A stretch of 64,000 nt of DNA from Nephrocerus scutellatus. Lineage: Eukaryota > Arthropoda > Insecta > Diptera > Pipunculidae. The DNA lies in the NCBI GenBank assembly GCA_947095585.1, contig OX352761.1, positions 138,972,277 through 139,036,276 on the forward strand, given 5' to 3'. The notes under the pieces were generated by a model. It made no database searches. It saw nothing but the letters and a program-made list of their open reading frames with translations, and was not told the origin of the DNA. This document shows positions 40,101-46,156 of the stretch, piece by piece (positions within the stretch are counted from its first letter, which is position 1; the number at the start of each line of letters is the position of its first letter). The translations under genes and the position numbers were made by a program.

Positions 40101-41945
40101 GTGAGGCTGCAGCCCGTCATGAACAGCCCCCTAGTTTGTATTATTCAATTTATTGTCAATTATTTTTTTAATTAAAATATTTCTCAATTTTATTTAAAAG
40201 TGTTTTTTTGTTTACATGTAACCTTATTGCCAAGGCAGAACTGCTTGAATGACTTACGCCACGGTAATAAGGTTGGCTTTACCGTTTATTAAAATTAACA
40301 TCAAAGAAATATATAGTAAATTACTACTATTTATATATCACATTCTTCACGTTTGTAGCCAGTTTCAATTTATTTTCTATCCGAATCGTTGAAAAAGCAA
40401 TTAGGGAAAACGATCACAGTGCTAAAACGACGCGAGTCCAAATGCTTTAATCAATGGATCATGGTCAGGGAAAACCACAAATAATCCTGACTAAGCAAAA
40501 TTGAAAGTGAGTCTTCAATTGGGTTCCTCAGTAACTTTTTGTTCCCATTATGGTTTGTATCTTTTTTAAAATTTGCAAACCACCAAATTTGTGTGCAGTT
40601 ATAGACCCATTTTGTGTGTGAGAAAGAAAACCAATTGGTATACAGAGAATTTCACGGCCAGCTCGTTTAAGCATCATATTTAGCAAATTTTCCCTGTAAT
40701 TAGTCCACAGTGCGCGAAAGCGAAGCATCATGTTCTTATTTGCATTATGATTATGTACAACTTACCTCAGCTAATGTATTGCGCACAGCCTTCATATGAA
40801 CTTGCAAATCGTTTGCAACAATTTCGGGCCATAACTTCCGGTTGAATGAATTATTCAGCAATGGAAGATAAATTTCGTCGAGGAGAATTGCCAAGGATTC
40901 CACTTTATTATGCACAGGTAGATCGCCGCACAGGATCTCATTAGAGAAATTATCCAGGGTAACAATGGTGGGTTGCTTCTTTAGAAAATACGCTGATTTA
41001 CCTCGGGGCACTCCGTCGAGCGTCGAGAAACTACTCGATGGTGGCGGTAATGGCAGGAAAATTGTGTTTATCGGAGCTAGCGCTGCTGTAGTCGCTGTGG
41101 CAATAGTAGACGCTGCAGCAGCAACCAAAGTGGATGCAGTTGATCCTGCTGCAACCGGCACAGTAGTCGATAAAAGATCTCCAACACCAGTACCGCTGCC
41201 ACTATATTCGTTGACTGATATTTTCGGTACCAAATATCCTCCAGGACTCAAAGACATTACCAATATCCTCCGCTGAGCGTTATTAAGCCAGTCAAGTATA
41301 ATTAGCTGTAAAATTGCACTTGCACGTGAATTGTTAGGTGAAAGTGTATGGTTTCTGGTTTTTGTGAGTGTATGAGTTCAGTGAGAAAAAATGATTGTGT
41401 GTTTTCTACCATTTACATAATAACAGCATAATATTTTACACATTCTCAATTGCACACATACTCGTATACCCGGTTTTTCTGTTTTGAATTTGCAGGCAAG
41501 TGAGGAAGAATTACATTTCATTCATTTGTGTGCTCGAGCGGAAAATTGAGAAAAATTTAAAGTTAAACAAAATTTAAGCAAAATTACTCGAAGGTGAATT
41601 AAAAGCACGAGTCTCCCTTCAGAAGCTTGTTTTCCTTCAATTACACTTAAGTTAAACATCAATTGTCCTGCCGTGTTTAATTAAAAAAGAAGAAGCTTAG
41701 CTTATAATATTCTTTTGTGGTACTCGTAACTCATTGTAGTGTGTGTGTGTTTCGTGGAAGTGCACAAAAAAGTTACATTTTATTTCGTTTACCCTAAATT
41801 CCTCAGTGTTAATCATTTTCTGCCATTTGTCGTGTTTTAAGCGTAGAGTGGTAAGTGCGAAGGCAGCAATTCTATCCATTCTGGGATCCATCGGTTGCCT
41901 TGGTGGCGCCAATGGAACATCATCTTTGTCGTCACTGTCACACAT
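6741..41945 (-). CDS. Gene A: axonemal outer-arm dynein beta heavy chain (DNAH9/11/17 clade), 25 exons, 3' end outside window
   Basis: This gene encodes a force-generating heavy chain of the ciliary/flagellar outer dynein arm, an ATP-driven minus-end microtubule motor. Twenty-five exons joined in consistent phase give about 3,608 codons: stem (about residues 1-1550), linker (1549-2028), AAA1 P-loop GPAGTGKT (2040-2047) with CFDEFNR, AAA2 GNAGTGKT (2321-2328), AAA3 (2689-2696), AAA4 GVGGSGKQ (3065-3072), then coiled-coil stalk and microtubule-binding domain. The N-terminus (DPRMDR...[14 protein letters not shown]) and the AAA1 block are of DNAH9/17 type rather than DNAH5/8. The start is the first ATG of exon 1, with an in-frame stop just upstream. 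AAA3 is unusual ([16 protein letters not shown]). The gene stops at a donor at 6740, and about 1,100 residues expected from gene B are absent from the window. Clade call is firm; orthology to Dhc93AB versus kl-5 cannot be settled here. Confidence 0.93.
7167..7643 (-). CDS. Gene A exon 24 (stalk helix and microtubule-binding domain)
   Basis: 159 codons in phase 0, acceptor gatatag, donor gtgggt. Coiled coil 1 is followed by [31 protein letters not shown] and NWRAAKLMM, the microtubule-binding domain. Confidence 0.95.
7644..8930. other. Intron 23/24 of gene A, first part, nothing recognised
   Basis: AT-rich intron without motif-bearing open frames or obvious repeats. Confidence 0.55.
8935..9510 (-). 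mobile_element. I-like LINE remnant, RNase H tail
   Basis: The minus strand reads [17 protein letters not shown] (RNase H core) and later ITGHCLIG. The left end shares its wording with the copy at 61.2-61.9 kb (for example ccattgtgat followed by a cacgt..atc.aga block). Frames are broken. Confidence 0.72.
9930..10370 (-). mobile_element. RTE-like LINE 3' fragment
   Basis: It matches the C-terminal and 3' part of the element at 44.0-44.9 kb: gagcctaccgag, taggcttgg..(a/c)cctc.ctgt, and gatctggatgaaagcttcctg. Badly decayed. Confidence 0.6.
10919..11167 (-). CDS. Gene A exon 23 (AAA4 end, stalk start)
   Basis: 83 codons in phase 0, acceptor catgcag, donor gtgagt. It contains [27 protein letters not shown] and the first stalk helix. 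The matching part of gene B lies inside one longer exon. Confidence 0.95.
11239..11827 (-). CDS. Gene A exon 22 (AAA4)
   Basis: Acceptor ttccacag, donor gtaagt in phase 0. AAA4 Walker [11 protein letters not shown], then [32 protein letters not shown] and [10 protein letters not shown], all conserved with gene B. Confidence 0.96.
12050..12925 (+). mobile_element. Helitron/Helentron fragment with Pif1-like helicase and candidate 3' terminus
   Basis: The plus strand reads [20 protein letters not shown], then [13 protein letters not shown] and [15 protein letters not shown] (helicase Walker A), then KIIIWD, as in Helitron Rep/Hel proteins but with shifts and a shortened helicase. About 140 bp after the last open frame is the near-perfect hairpin CGACGAAATTCGTCG followed by GGTCAGCTA, a typical Helentron 3' end. 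Located in gene A intron 21/22, opposite strand. Confidence 0.82.
12930..13115 (-). mobile_element. Helitron-like terminal segment, copy 1
   Basis: It contains ttccggactattacga, atgagccaaatcggtcc, a cttttagcc..gaaaaggtaac block and cagacaaag. The same order recurs at 39.2-39.4 kb. Read on the minus strand it resembles the 5' end of insect Helitron-like non-autonomous elements. Confidence 0.6.
13168..14336 (-). CDS. Gene A exon 21 (AAA3, degenerate nucleotide site)
   Basis: Acceptor cacacag in phase 0, donor gtgagt in phase 2. It holds AAA3: Walker A reads GTSGCGKG (normal GxxGxGK[ST]) and Walker B reads [10 protein letters not shown] (gene B: FVDDMNMP). It also has [18 protein letters not shown] and [10 protein letters not shown], plus a Gly/Ala/Ser/Thr insertion after IYQGLMN. 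Confidence 0.96.
14480..15059 (-). CDS. Gene A exon 20 (AAA2 to AAA3)
   Basis: Acceptor ctgcag, donor gtaaat in phase 0. It contains [28 protein letters not shown], a Thr/Asn/Asp/His-rich low-complexity insertion absent from gene B, then [20 protein letters not shown]. Confidence 0.96.
15275..16320 (-). CDS. Gene A exon 19 (AAA1 end, AAA2)
   Basis: Acceptor aaacag in phase 0, donor TTTCC|gtaaat in phase 2. It contains [18 protein letters not shown], the AAA2 Walker A GNAGTGKT, the Walker B-like [14 protein letters not shown] and ends [11 protein letters not shown] gtttcc donor 5 nt earlier would create a stop at the join, so it was not used. Confidence 0.96.
16545..16811 (-). CDS. Gene A exon 18 (AAA1 catalytic core)
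   Basis: 89 codons in phase 0. It carries the AAA1 Walker [31 protein letters not shown] and Walker [13 protein letters not shown]1 is the main ATP hydrolysis site, and all key residues are intact. Acceptor acaacacag, donor gtaagt. Confidence 0.97.
16812..18440. other. Gene A intron 17/18
   Basis: 1,629 bp. The only recognisable content is the R1 repeat copy at 17545-17835 and a short (CA)n run near 18183-18196. Confidence 0.7.
17545..17835 (-). repeat. Modular repeat family R1, copy 2
   Basis: It carries acttcccaaagcccgattt, cacacatgtgtatttccgat, acaacactttctgtta and ggcccctcgg...cgggg, in the same orientation as the 22 kb copy and with two of the units. Confidence 0.75.
18441..19880 (-). 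CDS. Gene A exon 17 (linker, start of AAA1)
   Basis: 480 codons in phase 0, acceptor ctcatag, donor gtgagt. It contains [36 protein letters not shown]-equivalent [18 protein letters not shown] and [13 protein letters not shown] Thr/Ser/Asp-rich insertion follows RHRWDD that gene B lacks. The intron after TLTQ is absent from gene B. Confidence 0.96.
19881..20740. other. Gene A intron 16/17, 3' portion, nothing recognised
   Basis: It contains a purine-rich stretch (gaagagaagagaggagaa) near 19922-19946 and otherwise AT-rich intron sequence. Confidence 0.55.
20741..21004 (-). mobile_element. tRNA-derived SINE
   Basis: Starting at 21004 on the minus strand it reads GGCGCCGTGGCTCAGTGG (A box TGGCTCAGTGG) and 30 nt later GGGGGTTCGAATACC (B box). 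There is no tRNA-like 3' half. A non-tRNA body continues to gcaacggtctgtcgcgc and ends in an ATT/AAT-rich tail. So it is a Pol III SINE, not a tRNA gene. Confidence 0.82.
21050..21640 (+). mobile_element. mariner-family transposon remnant
   Basis: Out-of-frame pieces read [20 protein letters not shown] followed by FSPDLTP and [11 protein letters not shown], the C-terminal catalytic block of mariner transposases (H..YSPDLAP...F....KWLGGKRF). Large parts are missing. Its right end abuts a LINE tail. Confidence 0.78.
21645..21890 (+). mobile_element. LINE (CR1-like) 3' tail, copy 2
   Basis: It matches copy 1 from IFGRT...F.DSFFSRT through MWN to the terminal box cacgctgtgctaagcattat and ataagggtgcaaacccc. 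5'-truncated, as expected for LINE insertion. Confidence 0.8.
22030..22952 (-). repeat. Modular repeat family R1, copy 3 (inverted twin of 32.7-33.7 kb)
   Basis: It begins AAATTCTCTATATTAACTTC, then a (GTCG)n-type run at about 22068-22125, then R1 units (ACACATGTGT, gaggcccctcgg, ggtcggggggctccc), then a ct/ga-rich patch and a unique 450-bp body, and ends in gattagagaatttag with aaattttaatttttatggg. The same sequence in reverse complement occupies 32733-33662 with very few differences. Confidence 0.88.
22955..23432 (-). repeat. Modular repeat family R1, copy 4 (short form)
   Basis: It has the same two ends as copy 3 (aaattctctatattaact ... gattagagaattta, aattttaatttttatggg) but a shorter body with a (GT)n run at about 23349-23369. 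It lies directly beside copy 3 in the same orientation, so the two form a tandem. Confidence 0.82.
23435..23960 (-). mobile_element. LINE (CR1-like) 3' fragment, copy 3
   Basis: The minus strand reads [14 protein letters not shown] (copy 1: [14 protein letters not shown]) and continues towards a tail with the cacgctgtgcc box (seen as ggcacagcgtgg near 23465). Frame-broken. Confidence 0.8.
24534..24806 (-). CDS. Gene A exon 16 (linker N-terminus)
   Basis: 91 codons in phase 0, acceptor ttacag, donor gtgtgt. It begins [21 protein letters not shown], includes [10 protein letters not shown] and ends [12 protein letters not shown]. This is the classic start of the dynein linker (LWD....V..S..DW; RHW..L). 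Confidence 0.95.
24881..25054 (-). CDS. Gene A exon 15 (pre-linker)
   Basis: 58 codons in phase 0, acceptor tcaaaag, donor gtaaca. It encodes [14 protein letters not shown] and [20 protein letters not shown], aligning with the family's PF....PY.L and LF...VPD segment. Confidence 0.85.
25200..26215 (+). mobile_element. LINE fragment: endonuclease end and linker
   Basis: Frame 1 (25464-25808) reads [19 protein letters not shown] and later [12 protein letters not shown], the C-terminal half of an APE endonuclease. Frame 2 (25928-26205) reads [21 protein letters not shown] and [13 protein letters not shown], the segment before the reverse transcriptase in R1/LOA-like elements. No reverse transcriptase follows. 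Confidence 0.75.
26262..26625 (+). mobile_element. LINE fragment with restriction-like endonuclease-type C-terminus
   Basis: It encodes PDIVLFDK and [12 protein letters not shown], then [24 protein letters not shown] and [17 protein letters not shown]. This looks like the PD-(D/E)XK-containing tail of RLE-type LINEs (R2/R4-like). It does not belong to the APE-type LINE just upstream, so two retroelements appear joined here. Confidence 0.6.
26691..27213. other. Gene A intron 14/15, remaining part, nothing recognised
   Basis: Very AT-rich; no motif-bearing frame. Confidence 0.55.
27214..27588 (-). CDS. Gene A exon 14 (stem to linker)
   Basis: 125 codons in phase 0. It starts [17 protein letters not shown], then [20 protein letters not shown], and ends GKFQNIA before gtaagt. 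This is the region just N-terminal of the linker. Confidence 0.92.
28042..28218 (-). CDS. Gene A exon 13 (stem)
   Basis: 59 codons in phase 0, acceptor gcttgcag, donor gtgggt. It contains [31 protein letters not shown] and FKQWLLRYV, matching the conserved WL.VD..P.K..L.....KW...F...L block. Confidence 0.93.
28219..29400. other. Gene A intron 12/13, right of exon 13, nothing recognised
   Basis: AT-rich; the short open frames on both strands overlap each other and have no family motif. Confidence 0.5.
29405..29885 (+). mobile_element. Helitron-like non-autonomous element, copy 1
   Basis: It starts tatatatataaaagtgaaactttg with a (TATG)n run at 29434-29455, continues through tcaatcgatcgcgttc, and ends ACGCCGGGTATTTCCGCTAG(T). 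The element at 59.77-60.14 kb has the same type of head and the end ACGCTGGGTATTTCAGCTAG(T). The CTAG terminus fits Helitron ends. Confidence 0.68.
29950..31450 (-). mobile_element. LINE (CR1-like), copy 4, decayed
   Basis: The minus strand retains pieces matching copy 1: [27 protein letters not shown] (the catalytic ADD box), [28 protein letters not shown] and [13 protein letters not shown], ending at the cacgctcaaggggtttg tail box near 29965. It is in sense with gene A inside intron 12/13. Confidence 0.85.
31747..31973 (-). CDS. Gene A exon 12 (stem)
   Basis: Acceptor ttaaaag (poor pyrimidine tract), donor gtaagt in phase 0. It encodes [20 protein letters not shown] and a helix ending [21 protein letters not shown] is the conserved part. 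Confidence 0.88.
32027..32334 (-). CDS. Gene A exon 11 (stem)
   Basis: Acceptor tttgcag, donor gtaagt in phase 1. It starts [11 protein letters not shown], has a Ser/Gly/Ala/Pro-rich run, then [18 protein letters not shown] and [11 protein letters not shown], matching the FEV.LEL....I.F.P.L stem motif of beta heavy chains. Confidence 0.92.
32733..33662 (+). repeat. Modular repeat family R1, copy 6 (inverted twin of 22.0-23.0 kb)
   Basis: Reverse complement of 22030-22952, including the (CGAC)n-type run at about 33545-33625, the gagagagag patch and both conserved ends. Visible differences are single bases such as gacggccgacc against the uniform run in copy 3. It lies in gene A intron 10/11. 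Confidence 0.88.
33850..34935 (+). mobile_element. I-like LINE 3' part (thumb, RNase H end, zinc knuckle)
   Basis: It reads [17 protein letters not shown], then EHADEL (RNase H) and a knuckle [19 protein letters not shown] in different frames. This order is typical for the C-terminal half of I-clade LINE ORF2. It ends before ttgtcttaaaaaaaag. Confidence 0.78.
35137..35240 (-). CDS. Gene A exon 10 (stem)
   Basis: A 104-nt exon, acceptor tttgcag in phase 0, donor gtaccc in phase 2. It encodes [22 protein letters not shown]. The GLYWNYL block resembles the conserved end of DHC N-terminal region 1. Found by phase continuity. Confidence 0.8.
35317..35669 (-). CDS. Gene A exon 9 (stem)
   Basis: Acceptor ttcccag in phase 1, donor gtaggt in phase 0. 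It encodes [13 protein letters not shown], a helical segment with [12 protein letters not shown], and ends IPINE. Consistent with the DHC stem tail region. Confidence 0.88.
35736..36220 (-). CDS. Gene A exon 8 (stem)
   Basis: The donor is TATG|gtaagt in phase 1. The acceptor chosen is acccatag at 36221-36222: it alone completes the phase-2 codon left by exon 7 and reads on to [10 protein letters not shown] nearer-looking cag at about 36260 runs into a stop in its frame. Contents include [16 protein letters not shown], a conserved stem motif. Confidence 0.85.
36284..36561 (-). CDS. Gene A exon 7 (stem)
   Basis: Acceptor aatacag in phase 0, donor gtaagt in phase 2. It encodes [11 protein letters not shown], then [15 protein letters not shown] and [25 protein letters not shown] is the recognisable DHC N-terminal region 1 motif. 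Confidence 0.92.
36679..36876 (-). CDS. Gene A exon 6 (stem)
   Basis: 66 codons in phase 0, acceptor ccattag, donor gtgagt. It begins [12 protein letters not shown], includes [20 protein letters not shown] and ends NNWEQFVK. Most of it is hidden because another frame is longer here; the phase join to exons 5 and 7 identifies it. Confidence 0.85.
36998..37244 (-). CDS. Gene A exon 5 (stem)
   Basis: Acceptor cgccag, donor CAG|gtcaac in phase 0, 82 codons. It encodes [14 protein letters not shown] through DQLKQ, typical DHC N-terminal region. The donor is weak but keeps frame into exon 6. Confidence 0.85.
37343..38005 (-). CDS. Gene A exon 4 (stem)
   Basis: The acceptor is ttgcag (exon starts 1 nt before a codon) and the donor is gtaagt in phase 2; 221 codons. 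It contains a Gly/Thr/Ala-rich insertion ([20 protein letters not shown]) followed by [15 protein letters not shown], a hallmark of the DHC N-terminal region 1, and a DADEGL motif near the end. Confidence 0.93.
38006..39180. other. Gene A intron 3/4, 3' part, nothing recognised
   Basis: AT-rich. A plus-strand frame at 38469-38720 has no recognisable motif and no sign of splicing or expression. Confidence 0.5.
39180..39390 (-). mobile_element. Helitron-like terminal segment, copy 2
   Basis: Same block order as 12930-13115: ccctggaaaacgg, ttccccggactattacgaga, atgagccaaatccgtcc, gtttagccgtgaaaaggtaac and a cagacagacag run. Both copies share orientation. Confidence 0.6.
39769..39857 (-). CDS. 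Gene A exon 3 (stem)
   Basis: A short 89-nt exon, acceptor catttag, donor gtaagt in phase 2. It encodes [14 protein letters not shown] followed by [11 protein letters not shown]. It is too small to stand out as an ORF and was recovered by phase continuity and similarity to the family's stem segment ending in LPLP-like residues. Confidence 0.82.
39858..40765. other. Gene A intron 2/3
   Basis: 908 bp. A block at about 40195-40330 (acttacgccacggtaataagg, ttaccgtttattaaaattaa) resembles part of the element at 59.90-60.00 kb (acttgcgccggggcagtaag, taccctttactaaaattaa); otherwise nothing recognised. Confidence 0.5.
40766..41305 (-). CDS. Gene A exon 2 (stem N-terminal domain)
   Basis: Acceptor tttacag and donor gtaagt, both phase 0, 180 codons. 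It contains GGYLVP, then an Ala/Thr/Ser-rich stretch that looks like a family-atypical insertion, then AYFLKKQP and [12 protein letters not shown], which match the conserved DNAH9/17 stem N-terminus. Confidence 0.9.
41793..41945 (-). CDS. Gene A exon 1 (start codon, N-terminus)
   Basis: The ATG is at 41943-41945 and encodes MCDSDDKDD...PMDPRMDR followed by LRLKHDKW, the conserved N-terminal motif of beta-type dynein heavy chains. Donor gtaaac, phase 0. The upstream 5' sequence is AT-rich with no competing ATG close by. A separate non-coding first exon cannot be excluded. Confidence 0.88.
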
Positions 41946-42600
41946 CTTAAAGATTTTATTGGAATTTGTGCCAATTATTCAAATATGAAACTTCCAATAT
42001 TTATTCGCGAACACTCATTTAAATTAACCGACTCTGCCTAACTACAATTATCGACTCAAGCAAGCTATAAAGAGGAAAATGACCTCTAACGGTAAAACAC
42101 CAGTGGCTAAAGTTGAAAATCGTCGGCCCGCCACCTCTTTGTATATCGATCAAACTTAAATAGAACCTATTCAATGCAGTTTAGGGCAATTAAATGGAAA
42201 ACCGCACTGAAATTTTCACCCACTGCCATAAATTCAATGCAAATCTAATCAGTGGTTACAAATGCGCCCACCTACTACCTACTTAATACATGCAGGAAAT
42301 TTCACACATCAATAGTGTAGGGTACAACCACAACTCGTTCCCATTATCGTTCTTTGACGTTACCCAAGAGTATACATACAATTTATTCGAAGAAATTTGG
42401 TTTTTAATGATTATGCGTTATGTGCTCGAACTTTCTTCTTATTTGCGTACCATACATAGTCAAAAGGATATATTCATTTTTGACAAAGATTTTTAATTTT
42501 TTGTCACACAAATACATACGATTTGGGTGGTCACATATTGGATTCATCTAAACGGATTGGGATTGGATCAGCATGATCGATTTTATTTATTCTTGAAATC
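41946..42600. promoter_or_regulatory. 5' flank of gene A (upstream region)
   Basis: This holds the gene A 5' UTR and, presumably, promoter. No convincing TATA box or initiator can be singled out. The minus-strand sequence before the ATG is ccaataaaatctttaag. Gene B's end is 5.5 kb upstream, so A probably has its own promoter. Confidence 0.4.
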
Positions 42601-42609
42601 ATCCTGATT

Positions 42610-43930
42610 GCGACGGCAAGTAAGTCGCTCATTTACAATGACTTTCCAACTGTCAGCTCTATAGACAAGGCCAATCTGCTTACTTCACATTTCGCAGCTA
42701 GCTCCACGCTACCAGATAGCGCATTGTCGCCGCCTGAAATGGCAAGAGTCGAATCCTCTATGGGACAGATTTAGTTTCGTAATCGTCAAGTAGCTAGAGT
42801 ATTAAATGATCTCAGCATTCATAAATCTGCTGGGCCTGATGGTATTACCGCTATAGTTTTGAAGAGGCGTTCTTCGTTGCCGCTGCGTAGACTTTTCCAT
42901 TTCTCTTATTCTTCTGGATTCGTCCCAAGCAATTGTAAAACAGACTTTATCCAGCTTGTTCCTAAAAAAAGCGAACCGTCATCTCTTTCCTCGTAGCGAC
43001 CCATTGCGCTAACATCCATACTTTCTAAGGTCATGGAAACCCTGATCAATCGTAAGCTAATGTAATACCTTGAGTCACGTGAAGTCCTCAACGAAAAGCA
43101 GTACGGTTTTCGTAGTCAAAGTTCTGAAGGTGACCTGATGGCTATCTCACTGAAAAGTGGAACCAGTCTATTCTATTCACAAATTTGGTGAAAGCAAAGT
43201 TGTTTGACTCGATATTTCCAAGCCATTTAACAGAGTCTGGCATCAAGCTCTTTATCTAATGTGAATGCCTATGGAATTGATAGGGCCCTGCTTGATCGGA
43301 CAAGTAGCTACCTTTACGACCGTTTAATCCAGGTCGTATTGGACGGATTCAAATCCAATGTTCACCGCATAAACGCCGGTGTTCCGGAAGGCTCTGTTTT
43401 ATATCCGACACTCTTTCTCATTTTCATTAACAGTCTCATATTCGTCACTTCTTATCCAATCCATTCTTTCGTTGACGACAGCGCTCTTAGCTTTTCATAT
43501 AATTTTCTACACCGCAAGTGGAACTTGAACAACAACGTATGTTAAGCAAATGAAATTTTGACCTTGACAGCATAACAAGGTGGGGACTAAATAATGGAGT
43601 TGAATTTAACGCTGCTAAGACCCAATGATTTCTTCTGTCGTCCAAGCATAAATTAAGCCATCAACCTTTATCCATTGGACCTACATTGGAGAAACTGGAA
43701 AACTCGCAATCCTCGGTATGCGCGTCAACAAAAAATTTTTTGTTGGAATGCCCACAGAATAGCCATAGCTAAAAATGCGAAGTGTTTAGGTTTCCTAAAA
43801 CGGTGCAAGAGTTTCTTCACTCCTTCAGGCAAGGCTACTATTTACAAGGCATATACTCGCCCTAAACTTGAATACAACAGCGCGACAAAACTAATTTTTC
43901 ACTTTTTTCGCTTATTTCACAAGCGGTATT
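42610..43930 (+). mobile_element. LINE (CR1-like), copy 5, decayed
   Basis: It reads YNDFPTV-like residues, [81 protein letters not shown] and FVDDSA (first catalytic Ala changed to Val) across several frames. It preserves reverse transcriptase blocks missing from copy 1. Confidence 0.88.
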
Positions 43931-44019
43931 CAAAAGAAATATCCAGATGGATCCAGCCCATCCTGCAACCCATTCGTAATCATCGCCATATTTGGCTTTA
44001 AAACCGGAGTCCAGGACCG

Positions 44020-44872
44020 GACCTCCCGCAAACAATCTTTCTACCGGTCCCGATTTCGAGCCGATGTCTTCCAATTTGGCAGCCCTAAACTCTAAGCTTC
44101 CTGATCTACACCATAATTCCAGCGTAGGCTTGGCCAGCCTCGCTGTCGTGCTCCATAAATCCTATCGCAAAGGACTTTCCGAGCAGGATCCTCTTCGCTC
44201 ATGCGCGCTAGGTGTCCTGCCCACCGGAGCCTACCGAGCTTAATTTTTTTCACGATGTCGACATCGCGGTAATACTCATAGACCTCATCATTATAAAGTC
44301 TCCAGAATCGTCCTTCCTCACATACGGGACCAACAATTTTCCGTAAGACTTTTTATCGATCGCGGCTAAGAGGTCAGAATGCTTTTTGCTAAGCACCCAA
44401 GTCTCGGATCCATATGTAAGTACTGGTATGACCATTGTCTTATATACCAGCAACTTGGATGTTATGGTTAAGTTTCTGGATTTGAAGAGTCTTGACAGAC
44501 TATAGTAGGCTTTGTTGGCTTCAAGCAACCGTGCGCGTATTTCTGGTTCAATGCTGTTATCGGCTGCTACAGTTGACCTGAGATAGTTAAAGGATTGCAC
44601 TTCTTCAAATTCGCGCTTCACTATTTGAATTGAGGGACCAATGTTGGATCTTCTACTCTCAGACGTGGCCACCATGTACTTAGTTTTGCTCTCATTTATG
44701 TGCAGCCCTAGATTTCGTGCCGCTTGCTCGATCTGGATGAAAGCTTCCTGTACAGCTCTTCGGTTTCTACCAACGATGTCAATATCGTCTGCGTAAGCCA
44801 GTATCTGAATGGACTTATAAAGGATTGTTCCTATCGCCATTACGTCAGAGTCTCGGATCACTTTCTCCAATG
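44020..44872 (-). mobile_element. RTE-like LINE, reverse transcriptase end and C-terminus
   Basis: The minus strand encodes ILAYADDIDIVGRN (catalytic YADD), GLHINESKTKYMV, YGSETWVLSKKH, then in another frame VGPVCEEGRFWRLYNDEVYEYY, and finally LRWAGHLARMSEEDPARKVL and RGWPSLRW, the conserved RTE-type C-terminus. One frameshift near 44330 and more further left. Confidence 0.82.
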
Positions 44873-44989
44873 CCAGATTGGATGTTAATTGGGCTTGATA
44901 GTGATCCAGTTATTTTTATTTTTAAGCAAAAAGCATAACCAAAATTGAATGAATAAAGCAATTCAGTACCTATGTTATAATAAAAATAA

Positions 44990-45563
44990 AATATCGGGTG
45001 TTTCAACAGGTACGCTTCAACTTTTCTCCAATAAAGACGGCGAACGACGCCATATTTTTTATTGTTCTTTTGTCATTTGGAAACTCCATTAGTATGCATT
45101 TCATCATGGAACGCTACACATGTGAACAGCGATTGCAAATCGTGCAAATTTTTTATCAAAATAATCGTTCTGTTGCCGCTACTTTAAGAGCATTACGGCC
45201 ATTTTACGGTCCATTTAACACTTTTGCTCACTTTTGGCTAGAAGGATTTGTCAACAAGCAAAATATGCGTTACTGGGCAGAAAGCAACCCACACGTGATT
45301 CATGAGGCACCGTTGCATCCCGAAAAAGTCACTGTTTGGTGCGGATTACATGCCGGCGGCGTCATTGGGCCTAAGATTGGGTTCAAAGATTGGACTTCGT
45401 AAAACGTGCACGCGGTGGTCATGCAAAAGAAATCGAGTTTCATACTTAAATGTATCATATGTATATCTTTAAATTCGTTAAAAAAAAAGTTAGTTCAAAA
45501 CTCGAAGAGTTTGTGTTTTATTCAAAAAAAAAGTTGAAGTGCTCTTATTGAAAAACCCTGTAT
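44990..45563 (+). mobile_element. Internally deleted Tc1/mariner element with terminal inverted repeats
   Basis: Left end: cgggtgtttcaacaggtacgc then ttcaactttt. Right end (reverse complement): cagggtttttcaataagagc then acttcaactttttt. The open frame (from 45106) reads YTCEQRLQIVQIFYQNN, VAATLRALRPFYG, then jumps to FWLEGFVNKQNMRYW and HPEKVTVWCGLHAGGVIGP. It lacks the DNA-binding to first-Asp segment and the C-terminal catalytic residues, so it is non-autonomous. Confidence 0.83.
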
Positions 45564-45959
45564 GGAATGATGGTAATGAATCTGGGATTTTTTTGAGAAC
45601 ACTCGGTCGGTCAGTCTTTGTTTGCCTGTTGAGTCTTATAGCCGCTTTTGATAAAAAGTTTTAAAATTGTATTGAATTGTTTTGCTTACACTTAATCATA
45701 TATCTATTGTTTTTGTTGAAAATATAAGTTTTTTGAAATACATGGTAAATAACACTCCCTTTTTCTAACTGGTAGTTCAACTTTCGTTTGTGTATGACCT
45801 GTTAATATACAGTACTCCTTTTTAGTTGCAGCTTCATCTACTTACAATCCTTCTATTTACTGTCGATTTTCGTTTATTATAACTTCCGTCAGATTTATCT
45901 TCTCCAGCAAATCAGGTTGTATTGCAGAAAGCGATATATTCCCCATGCGTGAGGAGTAA

Positions 45960-46156
45960 TGATTCCAGGGGATTCAATGACTTACATACGCATACAAACT
46001 TGTATACTTTTGGTGCTTGTGTCTTGTGGCTCTGCGAGAGTTGTAAATAAGGATAATACGCGCGTATGCGCTTACTTGGAACCAAATGAGATTTTCGCTT
46101 CGCAAAGTGTTCAACAAGCAAAGCAAACGGTAGCGGAATATGAAAACGGGCTTTGA
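45960..46156 (+). CDS. Short ORF with signal-peptide-like N-terminus, function unknown
   Basis: An open frame of 65 codons from the ATG at 45960, or 59 from the second ATG at 45978. From the second Met: MTYIRIQTCILLVLVSCGSA, a hydrophobic core with a plausible AXA-like cleavage region, then a charged tail with one Cys. No family recognised. It sits directly before an LTR-like block, so it may be transposon debris rather than a gene. Confidence 0.3.

Noticed and set aside
6741..41945. Calling gene A kl-5 or Dhc93AB by name
   Set aside because: Both Drosophila genes belong to this clade; without a tree the assignment would be a guess.
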